Shown one piece after another: positions 15,166 through 25,800 of a stretch of 64,000 nucleotides of DNA. The notes under the pieces are model-generated. The model worked only from the letters and a program-made list of their open reading frames with translations, was not told the origin of the DNA and searched no databases. The stretch comes from Cedecea neteri (GTDB lineage: Bacteria > Pseudomonadota > Gammaproteobacteria > Enterobacterales > Enterobacteriaceae): contig NZ_CP009458.1 of the NCBI RefSeq assembly GCF_000758305.1, forward strand, positions 4,216,001 to 4,280,000, given 5' to 3'. A program made the translations under genes and the position numbers. The stretch's first letter is position 1; each line of letters opens with the position of its first letter.

Positions 15166-16574
15166 TATTTACCACTCCCTTTCACATCAAAGAGTTGACT
15201 AGTTACCGTGGATAATCTTTTTGTTCCATCAGGCTGTATCGTCCATACTGCATTGAGCCGAACAGATCCAGTGGGTCCTTTTAAAACAACAGAACTCATT
15301 CTGTTTTCCAATGTCAATTCTTTAGCCGAGTCGAATAGCTTTTCAATAATAATACTATTATTTAGATTAGATTCATTATCGATACCAGCCCTTAATAAGT
15401 TCTCCCCCATTGTACGAGACTTTTCGATTCTTCTGATATCATTCTTTAACGCGTCCACTTCCGCCTTTTTGCCTGATTTTTCAAAAGCACGTTGATCTGC
15501 CATTTGTTCTTTTCTTAAAACTTCCAAACGTGCTTTCGATGCATTTAAGTCGCCAGAAGCTCCACCTCTGAGCTACACCTCAATCTTATCAACTGGGATA
15601 TGTGCATCACTGCTCACCATAGTTGCATGTAGTTTACCATTTGCATCAGGTAACATCTTAATACCGCTTTCCATCCGAGCAACTTTTTTAATTATTTTTA
15701 CCGTCGCTCCAGATACAATAGTATTGCCGCCGATATCCCCCAACACTTTCTCTTGCAAAGATCCAACCATTTGTCCTGCAAGTTCTGGGTTATTCACTAA
15801 CGCATAGTCATATAGCTGATTCCACTCAGCAACAGAGATTTTAATTGCATCGTAGGTTTTATCATAGTTCCAGATGGCACTTGCGAGGTCAGCAATGGTA
15901 TCCATAGGATGTAGAATAGTGTTGACGGCTCCTTCTAAACTTTCTGATACTCCGTCTTTTAAACCATCCTTAACGCCTTGTTCTCGACCTTTTTTAAAAG
16001 CATCTTTTTTACTTTGGTCATTTCCATAAATATCATCAAGGTCGACACCTTCAGCCTGTTTTTGAATACTGGATTCAATTTCTTTATGCGTTCTTCCTGC
16101 TAAGTTAAAGGCATTATTCTCAACCGCATTCTTCCCGGCCTGCGCACCCGCCACCACGTCCGCCGTGCTGTTACCTGCCAGACCACCCGCCAGGGTGCTG
16201 ATGGTCTGCTTCTGCTCTTCGCTCAGGTCGCTGACTTCCTTGCCCGGATACAGCGCCCCCATCACGACTTTTGCCATCAGCTCTCCACTGACCGCACCTG
16301 CCGCACCCGCCGCTGCGCTGTTGCCCGCGGCATATGATACGACTGCACCCACCACCGCATGCGCCATAGCCTGAGCTGCCGGATTGCCCGCCGTCAGCTT
16401 ATGGATCTGCTCTGCAATATACGGATTGGCTGCCCCGCTGATGGCCTGCGCGATATTTCCACCCGCCAGCCCCTGCACCGCCGCCGTTGCCGCCTGGATG
16501 CCCTGCTGAATGGCGCTCCCGGTTCCCCACTGCTGCTGTGCCGTTTTGTAGCCGGAGGTTTTCCCGTCAGGGCT
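15165..16574 (-). pseudogene. Displaced cdiA-CT with in-frame amber codon (M1)
   Basis: The frame begins seven bases after the cdiI stop with DGKTSGYKTAQQQWGTGSAI, a pretoxin variant differing upstream of GTGSAI from the one in cdiA, and then type-B pretoxin sequence. It includes VENN (about 16112-16123) and LEGAVNTILHPMDTIADL as in M12. At 15573-15575 it meets TAG after HIPVDKIEV and continues in frame as LRGGASGDLNASKARLE to a C-terminal end with GPTGSVRLNAVW and RLSTVTSQLF. Total 469 codons with the amber at codon 334. A GTG at 16478 has no ribosome site. The product is probably not made as a toxin. Confidence 0.7.
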
Positions 16575-16579
16575 TTATG

Positions 16580-16810
16580 TTACTTTTTTAACGCAGGCAT
16601 TACATAGTAAAAGAACCATAAAATTAGACTTGTAGGGATAGCCCCAAAAACAGCTCCTCTCAAGCCTAACCATAAATTATCAAAGTAAAAAACACCTTCA
16701 GACAAATAAGAAAGCCCTTCAAAAAAAAAGAAAAAGACTATAACAACAGAACTTATAGCAAGCTCTATTAGTAGGAAAACCTTAGCTAATACCATGAGGC
16801 TCTTTATCAT
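16580..16810 (-). CDS. cdiI: CDI immunity protein of the intact locus, membrane type
   Basis: A 76-residue protein with two hydrophobic segments (about residues 4-30 and 48-71; LMVLAKVFLLIELAISSVVI and later TSLILWFFYYVM). The ATG at 16810 overlaps the cdiA TGA (ATGA), and GAGG lies seven bases upstream, so cdiA and cdiI are translationally coupled. An integral inner-membrane immunity protein implies a membrane-acting toxin such as an ionophore, by analogy with CdiI of E. coli EC93 (inference). It protects sibling cells from the CT of the adjacent cdiA. Confidence 0.75.
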   Translation of the reverse strand: MIKSLMVLAKVFLLIELAISSVVIVFFFFFEGLSYLSEGVFYFDNLWLGLRGAVFGAIPTSLILWFFYYVMPALKK

Positions 16811-19800
16811 TTCTTCACCTCTGTTTTTTTCTCTAAATATTTTGGTACTAACCCCGATGCTGTTGAATCCCCCATATTTCCAACAATCGACGGTAACGGA
16901 TTCTGTGGTGCTGGTTTTGTTATTGTCCAGACCCCTGTTGGAACCCATTCATATTGCTTTGATATTGGATTAAGGACTTTATCCATTGGTATCTTGATCA
17001 TATTACCTACCGCATACCCAGTACCTGCACCTGCTTTACTCGTTAATGCCGCTACAAACGGATCATCACCACTAATTTCAGCCTGGTAATAACCGCCTAC
17101 TGCATTCCATGCCACCGTTGGATTATATCCTTTACCGACTGTAATCCCACCAACGATTATTGAACCAATTACATCAGACAATTTTATTTCACCTGTTGTG
17201 CCATATTGAATGCCTGCACTTGCTGTACCTGTAATTCCTACAGCAATGAGCTGTTCTTTAGTGTTATTCACAGCATTAGTAATAATTGCTTTTCCGCCCA
17301 TTATCGCTACCGGCCAGGAGGTTGGAGTCATTATCACATCCATAACCCGATCACCTGCCGTGATATTATCCTGGAGGAATTTAAGATCGGTTCCGTTAAG
17401 ATAATTCACCAGTGCTGCTGCACTTGGATCTTTGAGCTTTTCATCCAGTCTGATTTGATGCGGGTTAGCATCATTTGCCACATTAGTGTACCCCTGTATT
17501 AGTTCCTGCCAGCTCACACAGGCAACACCGCCACCGGTACAGGCTTCAACCAGCTCTTTACTGTTTTTATTACTAATGTCGATGTATTTCTCGACCACTT
17601 TTTTACAGTCGCCACCCGATTTTTTGCAATCCAGCATTTCTTTATCAAGCTGACGGGCTTCTTTCTCATTGAGGTAGTTATTCTCAACCGCATTCTTCCC
17701 TGTCTGCGCACCCGCCACCACATCCGCCGTGCTGTTACCTGCCAGGCCACCTGCCAGCCCCGCCGCCAGGGTACCCAGTGCGCTGATAGTCTGCTTCTGC
17801 TCTTCGCTCAGATCGCTGACTTCCTTGCCCGGATACAGCGCCCCCATCACGACTTTTGCCATCAGCTCTCCACTGACCGCACCTGCCGCACCCGCCGCTG
17901 CGCTGTTGCCCGCGGCATATGATACGACTGCACCCACCACCGCATGCGCCATAGCCTGAGCTGCCGGATTGCCCGCCGTCAGCTTATGGATCTGCTCTGC
18001 AATATACGGATTGGCTGCCCCGCTGATGGCCTGCGCGATATTTCCACCCGCCAGCCCCTGCACCGCCGCCGTCGCTGCCTGGATGCCCTGCTGAATGGCG
18101 CTCCCGGTGCCGTAAGGTGCCATGGCCGTGTTGTAGGCTTTATCGGCTATCTGTTTGGCTGTTGGCTCTTTATTCCCTTTGGCAATCAGTTCCGCTCTCG
18201 CCGCCTCCAGAGCCGCCGGGTCTTTTTTCGCCTTCAGGCCCGCGATATCACCCTGCGTCCGCGCGATATCCGCCGCCTGGTTCCCGATTTCCGAGATAAG
18301 CTGCGCTTCCTGCAGCCGCTTCTGCTCTTTCTCTTTGTCGAAGATAGGACTCAGCGTCTGGTTCGCATGCTCTGCATCGCGGCTCAGGTCGGCCACATCC
18401 TGCTGCTGTTTGTCTTTATCACGTACAGTGATGGTGCCCGCCGACACCGCCGACCTGGTCGTTGAGCTGTCGTGCCCTTCGTTGTTGACTCCGGTCAGCA
18501 GCGTGTTCGCCAGGTTCCCCGCGAACTGGCCACCAATATTACCGCCGGTACTGAACCCTGCGCTCTGGTGCTCCACCTTGTAATCGGCCTGGTTGTGGAT
18601 TTCCCCCCAGCCCAGCGTGCCGGTATCCAGGCGGTTTTTGTCCGCTGACGCTGTGGAGCCAATCACCGCCCCGTTAAGCTGGGTGTGCTCACCCACCGTC
18701 ACGTCAAACCCGCCCTTGCCCGCAAACAGCCCGGTTTGCTCTTTCACCGAGTCGTAGTTGCTGTGCATTTTGTCCCGGCTGACGTTCACGCTTGCCGAGC
18801 CCGACATCGAGCCAAAGCTAAAGCTCGCGCCCGCGCTGACGTTCTGCTGTTTGCTGTCGTAGCGGTCGCTGTCCTGCTCTGAGGTCAGCGTCAGGTTGCG
18901 CCCCACATCAGCCACAATGCTGTTGCCGCTGACCTGCGCGCCCTGCAGCGTGGTGTCCCGCCCACTGGTCAGCGTCACGCGGTTCCCGCTTTCCACCGTG
19001 GTTTCACTGCGCGTGACCGTGCTGCCGTTCTCTTTGCCTTTCCCGGCGTTCACGCTGGCCGACACGTTGATCCCCGCGCCGCCAGAGCCATAACCTATTC
19101 CAACGCCCACGCTACCGCCGTGGCTGCTGTTGCTGCCACTGACCGTTTCGGTGTTCGACGCCGAAGACAGCAGAATATCACGTGAGGCATTCAGCGTCGT
19201 ATCGCGTCCGGCCTGGAGCTGGCTGCCCACCACCGCAATATCCCCGCCGGTGGCCTGAATATGGATATCGCGCCCGGCATTCAGCTTGCTGCCCGAAGCC
19301 GTCTGCTGATCCAGCTTACGCTCGGAGGTTGACGACTGGCTGCCGTAGCTGAGGCTAATGCCAACGGTGTTGTCGTTCCCCTTCACGTCGCCCGTGGCAT
19401 CATCTTTCGCCACCGCCTGCGCGGCGCTGACCCCGGTCAGTGCCGCCTGGGTGCCCTTCAGCGCCGCCAGTCGCCCGTCGCTTTCGTTGCGGGCCGACTT
19501 CGCCTGCTGTACCGAAGTGTTCACCGCACTGCCCGCCGTACCTGAAAGCGCCAGCGTGAAGCCGCTGGATTTCTCTTCGGTTTTGGTCAGTTCGGTATGG
19601 CTGTTCTGCGCCGCCGTAATGGCAACCTCACGCCCGATAATGCTGAGATCCTGCCCGGCCACCACGTCGCTGCCGTGCACTGTCGCCGTGTTGCCCGCCG
19701 TCAGGCTGACGTTCCCGGCGCTGCTGCCCACGGTACTGCCTTTTTTGACGTTGCTGTCGCTCTCGGTGGTCACCTTTTGGCTGGCCGAGCCCACCGTAAA

Positions 19801-22800
19801 GCCAATACCGCCGGTGCCCATCAGGCCAGATTTTTTCTTCTGCGTGACCTGCGTGTCGTGCATTGATTCATCGGCAGTGGTTAACGTCAGGTTATTGCCT
19901 GCCGCAAGCGCCACATCCTGCGTGCCAACCACATTACTGCCCTGCACCGTGAGGTCGTTCCCCGCGCGCATCTGCACGCTGTTGCCGCTGAGCGTGGTGC
20001 TCTGCGCGTCGCGCTCGCTGGTGTTGCCGTAAAAATCATAGGTCGTTTTCGACAGGAAGCCTTTTTTCGTCCACTGGCTACGGCCTTCATGGTCGAAGGT
20101 AGATTCGCCGCTGGTCAGGTTGATGTCATGCCCCGCCTGGGCGATCAAACCGTCCTGCGCGGTGAGATCTGCTGCCCGGGCGTTAATGTCCCGCCCGGCG
20201 GAAAGCTGGAGGTTGCCTCCGGCGTCGATGCGGCTGCCCGCCTCGCTGGTTTGCAGCGTGCGATCAAAGTGTTTGGCATCCCGCGTGTAGTCGGTGCCGT
20301 GGCTGAGCTGTCGCGTATCCAGGGTCAGATCCCGCCCCGCCGTCAGCTGCGTGTCGCTCTCTTTGCCCCGGTTGACCAGCTCGCTGGCGGTCAGGCGAAT
20401 ATCGTTGCCGGCCTGAAGAATCAGTTTCCCCTGGTCGTTTTCAACGTAGATCCCGGCCGTGCGCTCCAGCCATGCTTCAGTGCCCTGGCGGCCGCCCTGG
20501 GTCTGGCTGACGATGTCATGCCCGGCCGCCAGCGTCAGGCTGTCGCCCGCCATCAGTTTGCCGCCGGTGTTGGTGATATCGTTTTTCGCCAGTACCGTAA
20601 GTTTATCACCCTGAATAAAGCCTTCGTTGCTCAGGTTTTCCGCGCTGATTTGCGTCAGCTCGCGGCCTTTTACCGTGCCGCTGTTGGTGACATCGCCCTG
20701 GGTATTCATCAGCACGCGGTTGCCTGCCAGCAGCGCGCCGTTGCCGGTCACATCGTCCGGTTTCACCCGGACATAAAGCTGCGGCACGCTGACGACTTCG
20801 GTGCTTCCGTCCGGCAGAGTGACGGTTTTATTCACCATCCACACCATGTCGCTGGTGAGCAACGCCGCCTGCTCAGCGCTCAGCGCCACGCCAGGCTTAA
20901 GCTGATATTGATCCGCAAAGGTTTTACCGTTGTTCAGCAGCCATTTGTACTGCTCATTGTCGTCGCTCATTCCCGTCAGGAAGCGCTGCCCGGTCGCCTG
21001 AGCAACCTGGTCGCGCACCAGTTTTTGCTCGTAAAAACCGTCGCCCAGCCGTTTCTGCAGGCGGTCGCCCCAGACATCTTCGCTGCTGAACAATGCCTTA
21101 CCGCTGGTAAAGCGGCTGTCGGTTTCAATCAGATAATGGTTGCTGTTCCCAGGATGCAGCACAAACAGGCTGCTTTCCGGGAGGCGCAACACCAGCGGTA
21201 CGACACGCACCACCAGCTCGCTCGCCTGGCCGTTTTGTTTCAACGGCAGGTCGAGGATCCCCCCCGGTTGCGACGCCGCCAGCGCGTCCAGGTCCGCCGG
21301 GTTATTGAACGTCACGTCTACCGTCCCACTGCCGCTGGCACGGCCACCTGCCGCTGCCTCCTGCGTCACGCCGTCGGCAACAATTTTTGTCCCTGAATTA
21401 TTTTGCGGCCCAATGAGCTGCCCCGCCCCTTGCCCGGCGCGCGTGGCCACCTGCATCAGCCCCATCGCCAGCGGTGTTTCGCTGTTATTACCCGCATAGG
21501 CATAGACGGACTGCCGGGTTTTCCAGTTGCCGCCGCCTTTATAGTTAGAGATGGTCTGGCCCTGCTCAACAATCCGCTGAATCCCCTGGCTTTCATTGTT
21601 GAAGACCTGCGCCGTGCGGGTGACCAGATCGCCCCCGGCGATGATGCGGCTGTCCTGGTTGGTGAGGGTGCCACCTTCAACCGTCAGATCCCTGCCGCTG
21701 CGAATTGTCGACGGATCTTTCTGCACCACCTGCGTTTGCCAGACCTGTCGGGTGTAGCGATATTCATAGAAGTGCTTCGTCACGCCGCCGGGAATAAAGA
21801 AGCGCAGTCGGTTATTGCTCCCCGGCTCTTTTTGCAGGCTGACGCCCGGAATGCGGTTGCCGTTCTCATCAATGGCGTAACGGAAGCGACCTTCCCACGG
21901 CCCGAGGCGATAGCGTTTTCCGTCGCCGCCAAAACAGGCGCCATCGCCATCGCCGTTGCAGAACTGGAACTCACTCACTTCACCGGAAGACGACACCAGC
22001 ACAGGCGCATCACTCAGTAACAGATGAATATCCCGGTTGTCGATTTGCTGTGCCGCCAGGTGCATGGCCCCCATGGCTTCAATATCGGCGCTAAAGTTTT
22101 CCACTTTTTGCGCCAGGCCGGAAAGCGTGCCGTCCTGGCTCATCTGCCCGCCAATCGCCATATCGCCGTCGCTGTAAATCAGGGCATGGTCGCTGTTAGT
22201 CAGGTTGTCGGTCGCGACAATCAGCCGCTGTCGAGCGGCAATCGTCGCGGCTTTATTCTGCGACGCATCTTTGTCGTTGATCAGCCTGCGGGCGTCAATC
22301 AGCAGGTTATCGCCGTAGATCCGCCCGGTGCCGCTGTTGTGCAGCGTGTCGGCGATGAGATGGCTATTAGTGCCGTCCACCAGCCCCGTGTTGGTCATTT
22401 GCCCGGCGCGGATCGCGACCGTACTGCCTTTAATTTCGCCGCTGCCGCTGTTGTTCAGCGCAGGCGTGGTAATGCCCAGCGTTCTGAGCGCCGTCAGTAA
22501 GCCCGAGTTGGTCAGCCCCCCGCGAGCGTCAAGGATCAGGTCGCCGTTGCTGGCGAGGGTGCCGTCCTGTAACAAGTGCACCAGCGTTGTCAGATTCAGC
22601 GCCTGTTCGGCCGTAATGCGCCCCACGCCATTCAGTTGGCGAAGCTGCACATTCATGTTGCCCTGCGAAACCAGTTCCCCGCCCTGGTTACTCATCACCA
22701 GCGCGCTGGCGTTCATCGGCACAATGTCCAGCTGCTGCTGGGAAGAGAGCAGGCCGCCCCGGTTGTCCAGCGCCGCCTGAATATCGGCGGCAAGCTGATT

Positions 22801-25800
22801 CGCCGCCCGCAATGCTCCCTGCTGGTTGTTAACCGTGCGCGCCGCCAGCTGCAGGTTACCCGCTTCAATGCCCTGCCCGCTGGTGCGCGTGTTGTGGTTA
22901 TCCACGCTGTCCGCCGCGAGCGTGAGCGTTTCATTGGCTTTAATAAAGCCCTGGCTGTTGTTGAGATCCTGATTAACCTTCAGCTCGCCGTCTTTCCAGG
23001 CAAAAACTTTGCCCTGCTGGTTATTCAGCGTGTTGGCGCTGAGCGCCAGGCCTCCGCCCGACAGCAGTTTGCCGCTCTGGTTATCGATGTGCCCGCTGAA
23101 CAGCGAGAGCATGGTGTTACCCTGCAGCGTCCCGCCCTGATTAGTCAGCAACCCGCTCAGCAAGGTGAGCGTCTGGTTAGCCAGGATCTGGCCCTGCAGG
23201 TTGTTGAACACGCCCTGTTGCGCGTCCAGGTACATTGCGCCGCCTGCCTGTATCTGGCCACCCTGGTTGTTAAACGCCGTGCCGGTAAGTGATGCCTCCC
23301 CCACCGTGCTAATCTGCCCGCCCCGGTTATCCCACTGCCCGCCAGTGCCCTCCAGTTGTCCCGCCGCCAGTAGGCCAGTCTGGTTGTCGAGATCCCCGCT
23401 GCGCAAAGTCAGCTTGCCACCGGAACGAATGCCGGTGACATCGCCGCTGGTACCTACGTTGGTAAGCTTTGCCCCCTGAGTATCAAGGGTAAGATCGCCG
23501 GTCGCCTGGATCAGGCCGCCCGTGTTATCCAGTGCTCCGCCGGTCAGCGTCAGTTGGCTGCCGGTCAGCCTGCCGCGCTGGTTGTTCACCTGGTCGCCCT
23601 GAATCGTCAGCGCCTGCCGGGCGGCAATGCGCCCGTCACCGTTGAGCAAGGCGCCGTCCAGCGTCAGGCTGGCATCGTCATCCGCCGACTGAACCAGTCC
23701 GCCGGCGTTGTTCAAACTACCGGCCCGAAGCCCCAGCCCTCGCAGGCTTTCAAGGGTGCCCTGGCTGTTATCAAGCGCCCCTGAGATCAGCAGATTCACC
23801 GCCCCCTGAGGCGTGCTGATTCGCCCCGCCTGGTTGTTCAGATCTGAAGCATTGAGGGTGATTCCCTGCTGCCCGACCACCCGCCCGTTACGGTTATCCA
23901 TGCCACGCGCCAGCGAGATATTAACGCCACCGTTGGCCGCCATTAGCGTACCTGTCCGGTTATCCAGGGCCGCCCCTGCCAGGGTGACGCCGCTGCCGCT
24001 TTGAATAGTGCCGCTTTGGTTGTTTACCGCGTCGCTGGCGTTCAGTTTTAGCTGCCCGTCACGGCTGCTGAGCAGGCCATGACTGTTATCCAGCCCTTCC
24101 GTACTCAGCGTCAGTTCGCTCGCCCCGCTGGTTTCACCGCGGCTGTTATCCCAGGATTTCCCCACGGCGTTGACCTTGTCTGCCGCGATCAGCCCGGACT
24201 GGTTATTCACCTCCCCGACTTGCAGCGTCGCAGTTCCACCCGCGCGAATACCGGTTTTATCGCCCAGGGTCTGCGAGTTATTCAGCTGCTGGCCCTGGGT
24301 ATTAAGTGATAAATCGCCTCTGGCCTGGATCAGGCCCGCCGTGTTGTCCAGTCCGCGCCCGGCAAGGGTCACGGCTGACGCACTGATGCTGCCCTGCTGG
24401 TTATTCAGCCCGGCACCGTAGCTAAGGGTAAAATCACCGTCGCCGCTCAGCGTGCCCTGCTGGTTATTGAGCGAGCCAGCATTGATGCGCACTCCGCTCA
24501 GGCTGGCAATTTGCCCGCCGCTATTATCGATCTCACCGCTGAATGTGAATGTGGCTTCCCCCGGCCCCCGCTGCAGCAGCGTGCCGCCCCGGTGGGACAG
24601 GCTGTTCCCCTCGAGCTGCAGCTGCTGGCCTTCAGTCCTGGCCCCGTTCAGGGACAGGCGAGCGCTGTTCAGGCTCAGGAAATCCTCACTGAGTATGTCG
24701 CCCTTGTCGCCGACAAAATCCTGGCTGGTGACGGCCAGCCCGCCGTTTTTCTGCGCTATCAAGCGCCCTTGCTGGTTGTCGATGCGCGCGGCCTTGAGGG
24801 TGACGCCGCCATCAAAACTGCCCACCTGCCCCTGGCTGTTGTTCAGCGTTTCAGCCTCAACCGCCAGACCATGCGCCGCGGTGATCGATCCCTGGGTGTT
24901 ATCGACGACGCCGGTTTTGAGAGTTAAAGCCTGCGCCCCGGTCTGCACCAGTTGCCCCTCGCGGTTGCTGATTGCCCCTGCCTGAAGCTGCAGAGTTTCC
25001 GCGCTGAGGTGGCCTTTATCATTGCGAAGCTGGCCCTGGGTGCTGGCTCTCAGGCTACGATCCGCCGCCAGCGTGGCGCTACGGGTGTCAATGTCCCCCT
25101 GAGTGGCGGTGAGAGACATGTCTTTCGCCTTCAGCTTTGCACCCTGTAAATCCAGCGTCTGCCCGCTGGCGGAGAGGCGCTCGCCGGCCAGGAGTTGCCC
25201 CTGAGCCTGAAGCTGGCCACTCGCCGTTAGCGTCATCGCGCCGGGTTTCGTCAGGTTGCCTTTCTCATCCACACCCGCGGCGGTGACGCTGTTCTGCTGC
25301 GCGTCGATGGTCGCTGCCGTCACCTGCACATTGCCTGCCGCCAGCACCGTGCCTCGCTGAGTGGCCTGATTGCGGGCATCAAGCTGGATCTGCCCGTCGG
25401 AGCGGATCTTGCCGCTGTTATCGATATCACCGGCGGCGACGTGTATCGCCTGCGTCGAGGTCATTAGCCCGTTATTCGTGAGCTTGCCGTCGGCACTGAG
25501 CGACAGCTCCCCCGCTGACGCGCCAATCTCCCCGGCGTTACGCACCCCAACGCCACGCTCGGTGCCCACCAGCTTAATTTTATTGGCATACATGCCGCCC
25601 AGCGCCGCCACATCCAGCGCAAATTCGGGCTTGTCTCCCGCGCTTTCCGGCTGGCTGGACAACACATTGCCTTGGGCGTCGGTCTGGTTACGCCCGGTTG
25701 TGAGCTGCAAATTTTTTGCCTGTAGCTGGGCGTTGACGTCAACCGAGCGGGCAATCAGCCGGGTGTAATCACTCTGCCCATCGTTCAGCCCCTTACCTTC

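Larger units (their letters stand above)
2669..16574 (-). other. Array of displaced cdiA-CT/cdiI modules
   Basis: Downstream of the intact cdiA-cdiI pair this stretch holds only fragments of cdiA 3' ends and immunity-type genes, all on the minus strand. I label the modules M1 (next to cdiI) to M13 (barstar). GC-rich cdiA pretoxin pieces repeat nearly unchanged at 3100-3300, 6264-6647, 8170-9066, 10660-11783, 14440-14670 and 16112-16570, separated by AT-rich, mutually unrelated toxin and immunity segments. Orphan cdiA-CT/cdiI arrays are known in E. coli and other enterics and are thought to arise when a new toxin module recombines into cdiA and pushes the old one downstream. No transposase or integrase is present. 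Confidence 0.9.

Noticed and set aside
2669..16574. Repeated blocks that could be taken for a CRISPR or IS array
   Set aside because: The repeats are coding cdiA pretoxin segments of variable length, without short regular spacing, and no transposase or terminal repeats are present.
20089..21396. A 435-codon plus-strand open frame antisense to cdiA, and many similar long frames between 17.2 and 28.2 kb
   Set aside because: They follow from the GC-rich repetitive codon pattern of cdiA and cdiB; no ribosome sites, no family motifs, and they overlap well-supported coding sequence.
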